This document shows positions 1-8,773 of a DNA stretch of 24,016 nucleotides, piece by piece. Each line of letters opens with the position of its first letter. Within the stretch, counting starts at the first letter, position 1. A program made the translations under genes and the position numbers. The stretch covers positions 1 through 24,016 of the forward strand of contig CAYSPT010000074.1 of assembly GCA_964432985.1 (NCBI GenBank), written 5' to 3'. This DNA is from CAYSPT01 sp964432985 (GTDB lineage: Bacteria > Muiribacteriota > CAYSPT01). The notes beneath the pieces were generated by a model. That model was not told where the DNA came from. It saw only the letters and a program-made list of their open reading frames with translations, and did no database searches.

Positions 1-1615
1 CCAGAACATCATACACATTCCGAGCCATGACAGCATGCCCCTGGGGCGTGCAGTGATCATCGTCCAGAAAGTATTTCTGCCAGTGCTCCTGCGCCGTCAA
101 CCGGCTGAAATGCGAGCAGTTGTCCACAAACGGAAACCTGTATTCCCCCGAGAGCGCCGCCAGTGCCTTGTTGGCCGCTTTGTGAGGGTACGGGTAGTTC
201 TGAACAACCAGCTGGACTCCGTTTTTCCGACACACCGAAGCAATGTCTTCCAGGTCACCGGCGAGCCACGTTTCAATCTTTATTTCCCACGTTTCACGGT
301 TGCGGAAATATCCGCTGTAGCGGACATACAGCTCATTGTCTTTCAGCGCCGTATCGACTTTCAGCATCGAGTCGAACACCTGCAGTATTTCCCGGGCGCT
401 GAATCGGTTCTGTAATTCGTATGATTTTACCAGGTAATAGTAATTATCGTGGTCGAGCGGATCGGCCTCGATGGCTTTAAGCAGGTATTCAACCGCAGAA
501 TCGTAGTTGTTTTGATGAACATAATTTTTACTCAGGTTACCGAAAATGAGCGCCTGGTGGGCCCGGGCCAGGTATGATTCAGAATCATTCGTCCGGGCTT
601 TTCCCAACAATTCCAGTGCTCGCTCAATATTACCCATCTGGCCGTACATGAATCCAAGCGAACAGAGAAGCTCCATCGAAGCCGTTCCTCCGGACACCGC
701 CTGCTCGGCAAACTGGACGGCCTGCCCGGCGTTACCGGTGTTCATCAAGAACCAGAACCGCTCCACGGGAGAAGGATTATCCGGCAGATGTGCAATTTGG
801 GACATCCGGTTGAGGTGTTCCCCGGCCAGGCTCCCCACTGTCCGTACTGCGTACCCGTCCGGACCAAAGGTCCCCCCGGAGCCGCCGGTCAATGAAGAAG
901 AGACCGAGCCGGTGCTACGGCCAGACGAGCCTGCCCGGCGACTGGATGAGTCTGCGCCGCGTCCGGATGAGCCTGCGCCGCCACTGCTTGAGCCTGTTCG
1001 GCGACCGCTTCGCCATTTCATGTACCGCCCTTTCAGGTTAACGGCAATGATATGCCCCATTTTGAACACTCTCAGGCCCCGCAAAACACTCGACAAACGG
1101 CCGCTTCCACCACCGGGATCGAAACCGGCCAGGTTGAACCGGTTTGCCGACCCCACCAGAAGCACCACCACGTTGGGATGGTACTTCTTCAGCAGTTCCG
1201 GAAGGCGAATCAGCACCTGCCTGGAGTTGTATTCACACACCCCGCCGTTGATGACCTTGACCGAATCACCCAGCCCCTTCTCGTCAATTATCCCCTGGAG
1301 GAAAACGGGATAGGTGTGCTCGTAGTCCGACAATCCCCCGAAGGTATACGAGTCGCCCACACACAGCACGATATTACCGGCCACGGGAGCAACGGACTGT
1401 CCGACAGGCTCCTTGTCCGGAGCTTCGTATCTGATAATCGAACCGGGTCCCAGAGAAGAATCTTTCCCGCGCCGGCTGGCGGTGTAAAAACGGCCGGCCA
1501 GGCGGAGTCCCCCCTCCAGCAGACAGAGAAACACCAGCAAACTGACCAGGCTCAGACCGATTCTGGCTGCCAGAGTGTGTTTCCGCCCAGGGGGCGTTTC
1601 CCCGGTATCATCCAT
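1..1615 (-). CDS. Membrane-anchored SGNH/GDSL hydrolase with internal TPR-like region (C-terminus cut by window edge)
   Basis: Reading the minus strand gives 538 residues open to the window edge. A membrane helix lies at about residues 15-36. SGNH block I is GDSY (87-90, Ser89 nucleophile), a block III-like GSAN sits at 155-158, and the block V pair is D518/H521 followed by GH (526-527), so the esterase fold is split by a long insertion. The insertion holds a Ser/Gly/Arg-rich 7-residue repeat tract (about 208-241) and a TPR-like helical region (about 290-425). Such anchored SGNH proteins usually add or remove acyl groups on exported glycans; the substrate is unknown here. I chose ATG 1615 because GGAG lies 10 nt upstream. 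In-frame ATGs at 1624 and 1642 are too close to, or upstream of, that site. A TATAAT at 1656-1651 could start its transcript, but its -35 is poor. Family call strong, substrate unknown. Confidence 0.85.
   Translation of the reverse strand, partial: MDDTGETPPGRKHTLAARIGLSLVSLLVFLCLLEGGLRLAGRFYTASRRGKDSSLGPGSIIRYEAPDKEPVGQSVAPVAGNIVLCVGDSYTFGGLSDYEHTYPVFLQGIIDEKGLGDSVKVINGGVCEYNSRQVLIRLPELLKKYHPNVVVLLVGSANRFNLAGFDPGGGSGRLSSVLRGLRVFKMGHIIAVNLKGRYMKWRSGRRTGSSSGGAGSSGRGADSSSRRAGSSGRSTGSVSSSLTGGSGGTFGPDGYAVRTVGSLAGEHLNRMSQIAHLPDNPSPVERFWFLMNTGNAGQAVQFAEQAVSGGTASMELLCSLGFMYGQMGNIERALELLGKARTNDSESYLARAHQALIFGNLSKNYVHQNNYDSAVEYLLKAIEADPLDHDNYYYLVKSYELQNRFSAREILQVFDSMLKVDTALKDNELYVRYSGYFRNRETWEIKIETWLAGDLEDIASVCRKNGVQLVVQNYPYPHKAANKALAALSGEYRFPFVDNCSHFSRLTAQEHWQKYFLDDDHCTPQGHAVMARNVYDVL
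911..1014. repeat. Coding 21-bp minisatellite, about five units
   Basis: Imperfect 21-bp units start at 911, 932, 953, 974 and 995 (the last is 20 bp). On the minus strand each encodes a seven-residue unit of the kind GSSGRGA / DSSSRRA / GSSGRST inside the SGNH protein. The period is a multiple of three, so copy-number change keeps the frame and only lengthens a flexible linker between the hydrolase core and the TPR-like segment. Confidence 0.8.
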
Positions 1616-1754
1616 AGGTATCATTCTCCAAACGTCCAACATTCTACAGCATTATAACCCGAAAAATGCAGTAGTATTTTTATTACGGCTCGGAAACAGC
1701 CGCATTTTCCTGGTTTGCCGTGTACGCCACCTGCATGCCACGCTTGTTTCACAG

Positions 1755-2969
1755 CTAGCTCAAGGATAATACCGCCGCCACCCGCCGCGCGATACGGCGG
1801 ACATCCCGCTCGGTCAGTGTCTCGTAGATGGGAATCTGCAGGCTTTTTGACAGGGCATCGGCCGTGTGAGGACAGCACCCGGTATCACCGGTCTCACCAG
1901 AGCAATCTCTCATCAATCCGTACCCGGTATCTACTCCGAACCTGAGCAACCTGCGGCGCACCTGGGGTAAGCGGTCAGTCAAAGCGATGTAGAAATAGCC
2001 ATTGTATCCTTCAGAATATGCCAGGGTGTCCGTCACACCTTTTAGCGCCTGGTGCAGAATCGCCGCGTTTCTTCTTCTCTGGTCTCTGTATTCAATTGCC
2101 CGTTCCAGGTGCTTCAGGCCGACACAAGACTGGAGGTTGGTGAACCTGGCAGCGGTGTGCCGTATTTTCACCGAAGGACGCATGGTACGGTTGTAGACCG
2201 AGACGGGATCGACGTCGAACCGGTCGAGAATCCTCAGCATGGGGTACAGAATCAGGGGAAACAGCCGGCGATGGGTTATCAGGTGCATCACGTAAGCGGA
2301 CACGATTCTCTTCAGCAGTGACACCGTAGAAGGATACGGAAGCGACTGCACATTCTTTCGCACCTCCTCGGCAATGCGGTGGTCGTCGGTAGTAACCATG
2401 CACCCTCCGAAGGTCATAAAAGGTTTGGTAGTGTGAAAGCTGAAAAAGGCTGCATCCCCGAAGGTCCCCACGTGCCGTTCTCCGATGGTGGAGCCCACGG
2501 CGTGGGCGCAGTCCTCGATAAGCGCAATGTCACGACCGGCCAGGACCTGCCTGATACCGTCCATGTCGCAGGGGATACCAAAAAGATGGGCTGCCACCAC
2601 CGCCACGGTCCTGTCCGTCAACCGCTCGGAAATCGCCTCGGGAGCGATGGTGTGGGTGCAAGGATCGATATCGACGCACACCGGTTTCAAGCCGCAGTCC
2701 GCTATCACTCTGGGCACGCTGAGATCTTCGTACGCGGGCAACAGTACTTCGGACCCTTCGGGAAATTTGTACGAATTTAGAACGAGCCGCAGGCCGAGAC
2801 GGCCGGTGGCAACCGAGACCGCGTGCCGGGTTCCCACAAAGTCGGCAAAAACCTGTTCGAACTCTTCGATACAAGATCCCCCGGTTACCCGCCTTCCCAG
2901 AACCTGTTCTACTATTTTCCAGAAATCGCCACCGTGCAGATGAATGATCCTCCGGCTGACGGCTCTCAT
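1755..2969 (-). CDS. DegT/DnrJ/EryC1-family PLP-dependent aminotransferase
   Basis: A 404-residue fold-type I PLP enzyme of the kind that transaminates keto-sugars, or related substrates, for surface glycans. Visible family features are the substrate/PLP loop around residues 53-60 (VATGRLGL), the cofactor-ring acid pair ED at 152-153 followed by CAHAVGS, and the probable Schiff-base lysine K182 in SFHTTKPFMTFGG (177-189). Length is normal for the family. The frame stays open upstream to 3143, but that part overlaps the radical SAM gene. I chose ATG 2969 because a G-rich Shine-Dalgarno (GGGGGGTG) ends 7 nt upstream and the ATGA overlap with the upstream stop is typical of translational coupling. 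It is co-transcribed with the radical SAM gene and possibly with the SGNH gene 139 bp downstream. The substrate cannot be read from sequence. Confidence 0.88.
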   Translation of the reverse strand: MRAVSRRIIHLHGGDFWKIVEQVLGRRVTGGSCIEEFEQVFADFVGTRHAVSVATGRLGLRLVLNSYKFPEGSEVLLPAYEDLSVPRVIADCGLKPVCVDIDPCTHTIAPEAISERLTDRTVAVVAAHLFGIPCDMDGIRQVLAGRDIALIEDCAHAVGSTIGERHVGTFGDAAFFSFHTTKPFMTFGGCMVTTDDHRIAEEVRKNVQSLPYPSTVSLLKRIVSAYVMHLITHRRLFPLILYPMLRILDRFDVDPVSVYNRTMRPSVKIRHTAARFTNLQSCVGLKHLERAIEYRDQRRRNAAILHQALKGVTDTLAYSEGYNGYFYIALTDRLPQVRRRLLRFGVDTGYGLMRDCSGETGDTGCCPHTADALSKSLQIPIYETLTERDVRRIARRVAAVLSLS

Positions 2970-3940
2970 GTGAACACCCCCCAGTGCAGGGTAAGAAGAT
3001 CGTAAAGAAGGTTGATTCTCAAACGGGTGACGTTGTAGCAGGTGCCGCATGATGGTTCCTTGACCATTTTCAACGCAGGTTCCACCCCGTGGTGCAGTAT
3101 GTTCGGATAGGGTTCTCCCGGCGGCAGGCGGTACCGGCCGCACACTCTGACATCACCGCCTGAAGCCACACGGTAGAAGATGCGTCCCCCGGCGCAGACC
3201 AGCCCCTGCTGAAACGGCCACATTTTCATGTACTTGAGAACCAGCTTCGAATTCTTTATATTCGACACCCGGCGCCGCAGTTCTTCGAGACGCTTAAGCC
3301 CTTCGATAATCGCTTCCCGTTCCCCGGCCACTGGATTATCCCCGGTCCCCGACAGCACCCTGGGGGACGACGGCTGAAACGAGATGACCGCCCCTTTCTC
3401 CCGAGCCAGATCCACCAGGTAATCGATGCAGCCGGTGTTGTGCCGGGTCAAGGTAGTATTGATCTGGACGCTGACACCGCGGCAACGGGCCATGTCGATA
3501 GCATTTATAGCGGTGGCGAATGATCCTTGCGGACGCACCTGTTCGTGCACCTCCACCGGTCCGTCCAGGCTGAAGGTAACGGAATCGATATAATGCAACA
3601 CTTCCAGGTTCTGTTCCATGAGCGCTCCGTTGGTGTTAACACCAACGAAAAATCCCTGGTGCCCGGCGGCCCTGACCACGGCTATAAGGTCTTCACGAAG
3701 AAACGGCTCCCCGCCGGTAATCTGGAGGAACCTGGTACCGAGCCGTCCGAGCTCCTTGATCATGTAGAGCACCTGGTCGGTGGCCAGTTCCGGCTCGCTT
3801 TTCTTCCACCGGCCGCAGTACGCGCACGAGTAGTTGCACCGGTTAGTGATAAGATAGCTCACTGCCAGGGGCACACGTTTATTAAGCAACGCAGCTTTAA
3901 CAATGCAGCTTCCCGCGTACAAGGAATCCTTGAGTTTCAT
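2966..3940 (-). CDS. Radical SAM protein with SPASM-like C-terminal cysteines
   Basis: A 324-residue radical SAM enzyme. The [4Fe-4S]/SAM motif CX3CX2C is at C35, C39 and C42 (CNYSCAYC), the SAM-binding GGEPF at 76-80, and a strand motif FSLDGP at 123-128. C-terminal cysteines C249, C267, C298 and C301 suggest a SPASM/twitch-type auxiliary cluster. The start is set by GGAGG 7 nt before ATG 3940. It overlaps the aminotransferase by four bases, so the two probably act in one pathway; the neighbourhood suggests modification of a sugar, lipid or peptide destined for the envelope. No small precursor-peptide gene is seen beside it, which argues against a RiPP role. A good promoter lies at 4017-3988. 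Reaction unknown. Confidence 0.87.
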   Translation of the reverse strand: MKLKDSLYAGSCIVKAALLNKRVPLAVSYLITNRCNYSCAYCGRWKKSEPELATDQVLYMIKELGRLGTRFLQITGGEPFLREDLIAVVRAAGHQGFFVGVNTNGALMEQNLEVLHYIDSVTFSLDGPVEVHEQVRPQGSFATAINAIDMARCRGVSVQINTTLTRHNTGCIDYLVDLAREKGAVISFQPSSPRVLSGTGDNPVAGEREAIIEGLKRLEELRRRVSNIKNSKLVLKYMKMWPFQQGLVCAGGRIFYRVASGGDVRVCGRYRLPPGEPYPNILHHGVEPALKMVKEPSCGTCYNVTRLRINLLYDLLTLHWGVFT

Positions 3941-3987
3941 ATCGCTCCCTCCATCACGGGCTCACACCCGTAATGACATTCATTGCA

Positions 3988-4017
3988 ATTATACCTTTGA
4001 GCGTACTTCCGAAGCAA
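3988..4017 (-). promoter_or_regulatory. Candidate sigma70-type promoter for the radical SAM-aminotransferase operon
   Basis: On the minus strand, TTGCTT (4017-4012) and a perfect TATAAT (3993-3988) are separated by 18 bp. The predicted start near 3981 gives a leader of about 40 nt before ATG 3940. It stands back to back with the rightward promoter at 4071-4100. Confidence 0.5.
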
Positions 4018-4070
4018 AAAAGTTGCCAAACACTTATCCAGTAAATCAAGAAGAATGAAACTGCATTATT

Positions 4071-4100
4071 TTGACAGCCGTATTCATGGTTGGCTATACT
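4071..4100 (+). promoter_or_regulatory. Strong sigma70-type promoter for the GT9 gene
   Basis: A perfect TTGACA (4071-4076), an 18-bp spacer and TATACT (4095-4100). Transcription should start near 4107, only a few bases before the GGAGG at 4109-4113, leaving a very short leader. The -10 box overlaps an in-frame TTG at 4090, which excludes that TTG as the start codon. Confidence 0.7.
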
Positions 4101-4122
4101 AGAGAATTGGAGGTGGCGGGCA

Positions 4123-5361
4123 ATGAAGGTGGCAACCATGCGGTTCCTGGACCGCTGGCTGGGTGTCCCCCTGTGTTTTCTCTTCACTCTGTTTGCCCGG
4201 TTGTCCGGAGGGAAGCACACCGGTAAACACAAGGGCTGCAAACGCATTCTCTTTATCAAGCTGGCCGAACAGGGCGCCACCGTTCTGGCTTGTCCCGCTA
4301 TTAGCCGCGCGGTGGAAATGGTCGGCCGCCGAAATGTTTTTTTTCTGGTTTTCGAAGAGAACAGCGCCATATTCGAACCACTGGACATTATTCCGCTGGA
4401 TAATATCATCACTATACCCACCAGGGGATTCGGCTCGTTTTTGTGGGGGACCGTTTCATCCCTCATCAAAATCCTCCTTCTCAAACCCGACATAACGATA
4501 GAGATGGAATTTTTCTCCCGGTTCTCGGCTATCCTGGCATTTCTGTCAGGAGCCGGCCTGCGAGTGGGTTTCCATTCCTTCGCCGGAGGGGGACCGTACC
4601 GCGGCGATCTGATGACGCATCGTCTCAATTACAATCCTCACCTACACATAAGCCGCATGTATCTGGCCATGGTGGAGGCAGCCCGGACACCACCCGGCGA
4701 TCTGCCGGCCCTGGAGGTCGCGCTCCAGGTTGACGAAGGGACAATACCGAAGTTTACCCCGGATTCCCTGACGGTGAAAGAGGTCAGGACCATGCTGGCC
4801 ACGTCATCCAATTGGGAAGACGGCAGCAGACTGATTCTTTTGAACGCCAACTGCAGTGATCTTCTGCCGCTGAGAAGATGGCCCTCCCACCACTACGTGG
4901 AACTGGCCCAGCGGTTGATCGAACGTTACCCGAATATCCTGATCGGATTCACTGGACAGCAGAAAGAACGCGCAGAGATTGATCGGCTGGTCACGGGGAT
5001 CGACTCTGACCGCTGCTTCTCCCTGGCCGGCAGGACCACATTCAGGCAGTTGCTGGGTGTCTATACCCTGGCCGAGGTGCTGGTGACCAATGATTCCGGC
5101 CCGGCACATTTCGCGGCCCTGACACCGGTTGAGGTAGTCACCCTCTTCGGCCCCGAAACACCTGCGATCTTCGGATCGCTGTCAACACGAAATCACATCA
5201 TGTATGCCGCTTTAGCGTGTAGTCCCTGTGTAAATGCCTACAACGGCCGGCAGTCACCGTGTGTTAACAATCTCTGCCTGCAGGCACTATCCGTGGACAG
5301 CGTGTTTGACACGGTCTGCCGGATTCTGGCTGAAACTGTCCGGAAACAGAAAAAAGACTGA
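4123..5361 (+). CDS. Glycosyltransferase family 9 (ADP-heptose:LPS heptosyltransferase-like)
   Basis: A 412-residue GT-B glycosyltransferase. The N-terminal Rossmann strand reads RILFIKLAEQGATVL, where many heptosyltransferases have a GD pair in the loop. The C-terminal donor-binding hallmark NDSGPAHFA is at 323-331, followed by VVTLFGPETP and a Cys-containing ACSPC...SPC segment common in GT9 proteins. The family transfers heptose or related sugars onto LPS core in the inner cytoplasmic leaflet. ATG 4123 is chosen for its GGAGG 9 nt upstream and because the upstream TTG lies in the promoter. It ends two bases before a scaffold gap, so linkage to the TMTC-like gene is likely but not continuous. 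The exact sugar is unknown. Confidence 0.88.
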   Translation: MKVATMRFLDRWLGVPLCFLFTLFARLSGGKHTGKHKGCKRILFIKLAEQGATVLACPAISRAVEMVGRRNVFFLVFEENSAIFEPLDIIPLDNIITIPTRGFGSFLWGTVSSLIKILLLKPDITIEMEFFSRFSAILAFLSGAGLRVGFHSFAGGGPYRGDLMTHRLNYNPHLHISRMYLAMVEAARTPPGDLPALEVALQVDEGTIPKFTPDSLTVKEVRTMLATSSNWEDGSRLILLNANCSDLLPLRRWPSHHYVELAQRLIERYPNILIGFTGQQKERAEIDRLVTGIDSDRCFSLAGRTTFRQLLGVYTLAEVLVTNDSGPAHFAALTPVEVVTLFGPETPAIFGSLSTRNHIMYAALACSPCVNAYNGRQSPCVNNLCLQALSVDSVFDTVCRILAETVRKQKKD

Positions 5362-5363
5362 AC

Positions 5364-5463
5364 NNNNNNNNNNNNNNNNNNNNNNNNNNNNNNNNNNNNN
5401 NNNNNNNNNNNNNNNNNNNNNNNNNNNNNNNNNNNNNNNNNNNNNNNNNNNNNNNNNNNNNNN
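5364..5463. other. Assembly gap (100 N)
   Basis: Exactly 100 N between the GT9 stop and the TMTC-like gene. The round number indicates a scaffold placeholder; the true length and content are unknown and a small gene could be missing. Confidence 0.98.
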
Positions 5464-5481
5464 ATGAGGGTATGATCGCTT

Positions 5482-7656
5482 TTGAAAACAAAGCATACCT
5501 TAGTATCCGGCCTGCTGGTTCTTCTGGCCGTCCTGCTGTACTTCAACACATTCGGCAATTCCTTTGTCTACGATGAAAAGGCATTGATCATCAATAATAC
5601 CTTTATCAGAGACACAGCGAACATACCTTTTTTCTTCAGCCTGGAGTACTGGAAGAACTGTCATCCGGGAGGGAAAACCTACCGCCCTTTCAGAACGGTC
5701 ACCTTTGCCCTGGATTTCGCTCTGTGGGGACTTAATCCCTGGGGTTATCACCTGACCAACTTGCTGCTGTACGCGGCCAACTGCGTCCTGGTCTACCTGC
5801 TGATGCTACGCCTGGCAAAGATGGTGACTCCGTTCAAATCGGCTCCGCCGATGGATCCGCCTTTCCGGCGGATGAATCCCTCGTCGGAAACGGTAACCGT
5901 TCCGTTTTTAACTGCGTTCTTCTTCGTGGTCCATCCCATCCACACCGAAGCTGTAGCTTATATAAAAAACCGTTCGGAGCTTATCACGTTTTTATTCTAC
6001 CTGGCCGGTTTTCTCCTGTACTTTTCCTTCCTGCGTTCCGGTTCGACGCTCAAGCGAATCACCGTATACATTGCCGGCCTGACGTGCTTCATACTGGGCT
6101 TTATCACCAAGGAGATGGCCTTTTCTCTGCCGGTAATGATCGGCGCGGCGATTGTCCTTTTCAAGCCGAAAAACACCTGGAAACACTCGCTGGGATTCAC
6201 CTTACCGTTTTACGTGACTGCAGCAGTCTACCTGGTCATCAAGAAAACTATCCTGGGCTCGGTGTCAATGTACGATAATCCCATGCCCATAACCCTCTGG
6301 CAGCAGATCATGACGGTTATGATGACCATTGGACGATATCTCAAACTGCTCCTGTTCCCGATCGGTCTGTCTGTTGATCATCACTTTCTGGTTCCTAATT
6401 CCTTTTTGCAAACCGAGGTCTGGTTGTCCTGCCTGGGACTCGTGGTCCTTCTGGGAGCAGTCGTGGTTACCACCAGGAGGTACAAACTGACCTCTTATGG
6501 CCTGGCGTGGACCGTGATAACTCTTCTCCCCGCCTCAAACATCATATTCATCGCCGGGCGTCCCTTTGCCGAGCAGCGGCTCTATATTCCTTCGCTGGGC
6601 TTGTGCCTGGTGCTGGCTAGCGCGTTTAGCTGTCTCTCCGGGGTACTCACCCGGCTGTTTCCTAAAAAAAAGGGTGCCACCTTTGCGATATATATCGCCC
6701 TGGGAGTAAGCTTGTTGTATTCGTACACCACCATAAAGAGGAACCTCGATTGGAAAAACCCGGTCACCCTTTGGGCCAGCGCGGTCAAGTCCGAACCCGG
6801 AAACCCGCGGGCCCACAACTCGCTTGGTATGTCGTATGCTGAAGCCGGACAGACGGACAATGCCATTGACAGCTACCTGGCAGCCATCGAACACGATCCC
6901 TACTATATCGACGCCTACTACAACTGCAGTGTCGAGTATGCCAGTATTGGAAAACGCCAGGACAGTATCGCCCTGTACCGCCAAATGATAAAGCATCTGC
7001 CGGACTGCGCTCTGGGATACAATTACATGGGATTCGAATTCACAGCCCTCAAACGCTACCCGGAAGCAATATCAATGTTCGAGAAAGCTATTGAACTGCA
7101 GCCGGACCTGGCCAACGCCGTGTTCGGGCTGGGGTGCGTGTACAATATCACGGGAAAACTTGAAGCAGCTATTACCTGGTACAGAAAAGGTATTGAGCTG
7201 GAACCGGACAACCCGCGCCAATATCATAACCTGGGACTCATTTACAAAAACCTGGGGAGAAAAGCAGAGTGCATAGAATTGTATAAATCACTCATCCGGC
7301 ACGCCCCTTACAGCCCCTACGGCTATTTCTGCCTGGGAATGGAGTACGCCAGCGACAACGACTTCGAACAAGCAGCTTCTCTTCTGTCAAAAGCCCTGGA
7401 TCTCGAACCGGGATTTGCAGATGCCGCCTTCAACCTGGGGCAGGTATACGAAGGGATTGGGAACCAGGACAAAGCCATGGAACAGTACCGGAGAACCATC
7501 GTTATCGATCCTGGCTTTGCCCGTGCGCACGCACGGCTGGCTATATACTATTCCCAGAGCGGTGCTTACGATTTGGCCAGGGAGCACAATAATCGTGCTC
7601 GTAAGCTGGGAATTATCAATCCCGGTTTCAAAGATAAGCCCCGCCAGCGCGATTAG
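5482..7656 (+). CDS. TMTC-like polytopic membrane protein with eight C-terminal TPRs (putative GT-C glycosyltransferase)
   Basis: A 724-residue protein. Residues 1 to about 420 form a multi-pass membrane domain like bacterial relatives of TMTC/PMT O-mannosyltransferases: an acidic first periplasmic loop FVYDEKALIINN (28-39), the segment YRPFRTVTFALDFALWGLNP (67-86), VVHPIHTEAVAY, and EQRLYIPSLG before the last helices. Residues about 436-710 are eight consecutive 34-residue TPRs. In this family an undecaprenyl- or dolichyl-linked sugar is usually the donor and the TPRs hold the acceptor protein; the activity here is inferred. The start is TTG 5482: an in-frame TGA at 5473-5475 blocks any start further upstream, and GAGGG lies 11 nt before it. 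It belongs with GT9, SGNH and DegT in an envelope-glycan theme. Confidence 0.82.
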   Translation: MKTKHTLVSGLLVLLAVLLYFNTFGNSFVYDEKALIINNTFIRDTANIPFFFSLEYWKNCHPGGKTYRPFRTVTFALDFALWGLNPWGYHLTNLLLYAANCVLVYLLMLRLAKMVTPFKSAPPMDPPFRRMNPSSETVTVPFLTAFFFVVHPIHTEAVAYIKNRSELITFLFYLAGFLLYFSFLRSGSTLKRITVYIAGLTCFILGFITKEMAFSLPVMIGAAIVLFKPKNTWKHSLGFTLPFYVTAAVYLVIKKTILGSVSMYDNPMPITLWQQIMTVMMTIGRYLKLLLFPIGLSVDHHFLVPNSFLQTEVWLSCLGLVVLLGAVVVTTRRYKLTSYGLAWTVITLLPASNIIFIAGRPFAEQRLYIPSLGLCLVLASAFSCLSGVLTRLFPKKKGATFAIYIALGVSLLYSYTTIKRNLDWKNPVTLWASAVKSEPGNPRAHNSLGMSYAEAGQTDNAIDSYLAAIEHDPYYIDAYYNCSVEYASIGKRQDSIALYRQMIKHLPDCALGYNYMGFEFTALKRYPEAISMFEKAIELQPDLANAVFGLGCVYNITGKLEAAITWYRKGIELEPDNPRQYHNLGLIYKNLGRKAECIELYKSLIRHAPYSPYGYFCLGMEYASDNDFEQAASLLSKALDLEPGFADAAFNLGQVYEGIGNQDKAMEQYRRTIVIDPGFARAHARLAIYYSQSGAYDLAREHNNRARKLGIINPGFKDKPRQRD

Positions 7657-7713
7657 GATGCCTTCAATGGAATACATAGGAGAGGACCAGAGGATGTTTT
7701 CTCTGAAAAAAAT

Positions 7714-8751
7714 ATGAAACCATATTTGAAGAAAATTGACACAGAAACAAGAGGAAATCGTTACGATGTAACCCCTCTCTTTCTCAATCATGATGACTTT
7801 AGTTCTCTCGTGACCGATCTTGTTTCAGGTTTTGCAGCGTCTGAAATTGATTGCGTGGGTTGTATTGACTCATTGGGTTTTATTCTCGGAACAGCCATAG
7901 CTCAGAAAATGAATGTAGGAATTGTTCCCATTCGAAAAGGAGGGAAATTTCCTGTCGCAACAGATAGTCAAACATTTTGTGATTATTCAGGACAGATCAA
8001 AACATTAGAAATTAGACAGGATATTTTGACGACTGGAATGCGTGTACTAATTGTTGATGAATGGGTAGAGACAGGAGCACAGATATCAGCTGCAATAGAC
8101 CTTATTGAAGGCAAACAAGCTGTTATCGCCGGTATAGCAACGATCAATATGGATGACAATGAATGCACTCGGGCGATTAGATCAAAATATAAGGTAAAAA
8201 GTGTTTGGGAAGATAAACTAACCTTTCAACCATATGAAGATTCCCAATCGGAAAAATTAGCTCATTGGATTGTTGACGAAAATTGGCCGTTTCATGGATC
8301 CAAATGCCCTACCCTGGATCAAGTTAGGAAATCCATTTCCAACGGGTTTTACACTGGAGAAGACAATAAGACCTTCTGGATTTACCTTGATTGTCAGCCC
8401 GAACCTGTTGGCATCATCAGTTTGCACGAATTCACCGATATTACACCGATATTTGACCTGCGTTTGAAATCGTCAGTTCGTAATCGGGGTATTGGCCGAA
8501 AAATTGTTAATTGGTTAGCTCACTATGTTTTTACTCAGACAGACAAACACAGAATCGAAGGGCATACCCGTGTAGACAATATCGCCATGCGGCGTGTTTT
8601 CAAAGCATGTGGTTGGGTTAAGGAAGCTTACTATCGCAAAGCCTGGCCGGATTCTGAAAACAAATATTATGATGCAGTGACCTATGCTTTATTAAAAAGT
8701 GATTGGCAGTCTGGTACCAGCACCACCATCGACTGGAACGAAGATTTGTAG
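7714..8751 (+). CDS. Phosphoribosyltransferase-GNAT acetyltransferase fusion
   Basis: A 345-residue two-domain protein. Residues 1 to about 175 resemble type I (adenine-type) phosphoribosyltransferases: IRKGGKFP (73-80) matches the APRT flexible-loop motif and VLIVDEWVETGAQ (111-123) is the PRPP-binding loop, with E116 and W117 at positions that are often Asp-Asp-Val or similar. Residues about 200-335 are a GNAT domain with acetyl-CoA loop RNRGIG (256-261) and a GHTRVDNIAMRRVF segment typical of small-molecule N-acetyltransferases. Codon use and composition are clearly AT-rich against the neighbours. Translation may be coupled to a tiny upstream frame (7694-7717, MFSLKKI) with GGAGAGG at 7679-7685, whose stop overlaps this ATG as ATGA. 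Substrates unknown; nucleotide or antibiotic modification is possible. Confidence 0.75.
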   Translation: MKPYLKKIDTETRGNRYDVTPLFLNHDDFSSLVTDLVSGFAASEIDCVGCIDSLGFILGTAIAQKMNVGIVPIRKGGKFPVATDSQTFCDYSGQIKTLEIRQDILTTGMRVLIVDEWVETGAQISAAIDLIEGKQAVIAGIATINMDDNECTRAIRSKYKVKSVWEDKLTFQPYEDSQSEKLAHWIVDENWPFHGSKCPTLDQVRKSISNGFYTGEDNKTFWIYLDCQPEPVGIISLHEFTDITPIFDLRLKSSVRNRGIGRKIVNWLAHYVFTQTDKHRIEGHTRVDNIAMRRVFKACGWVKEAYYRKAWPDSENKYYDAVTYALLKSDWQSGTSTTIDWNEDL

Positions 8752-8773
8752 CACAGACCGTCAGGAGAGAAAA

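Noticed and set aside
546..1313. A 255-residue plus-strand frame
   Set aside because: It is antisense to the SGNH gene, whose motifs and membrane segment are clear; the long open frame reflects GC-rich codon bias.
1755..3143. A 462-residue version of the aminotransferase with a longer N-terminus
   Set aside because: The extension overlaps the radical SAM gene by 178 bp and matches no family sequence; ATG 2969 has a ribosome site and the 4-bp ATGA overlap.
2966..3940. A RiPP-maturing radical SAM/SPASM enzyme
   Set aside because: No short precursor frame lies beside it, and its coupled partner is a sugar-type aminotransferase.
4090..4122. Upstream TTG start for the GT9 gene
   Set aside because: The codons fall on the spacer and -10 of a near-consensus promoter, so they would not be in the mRNA.
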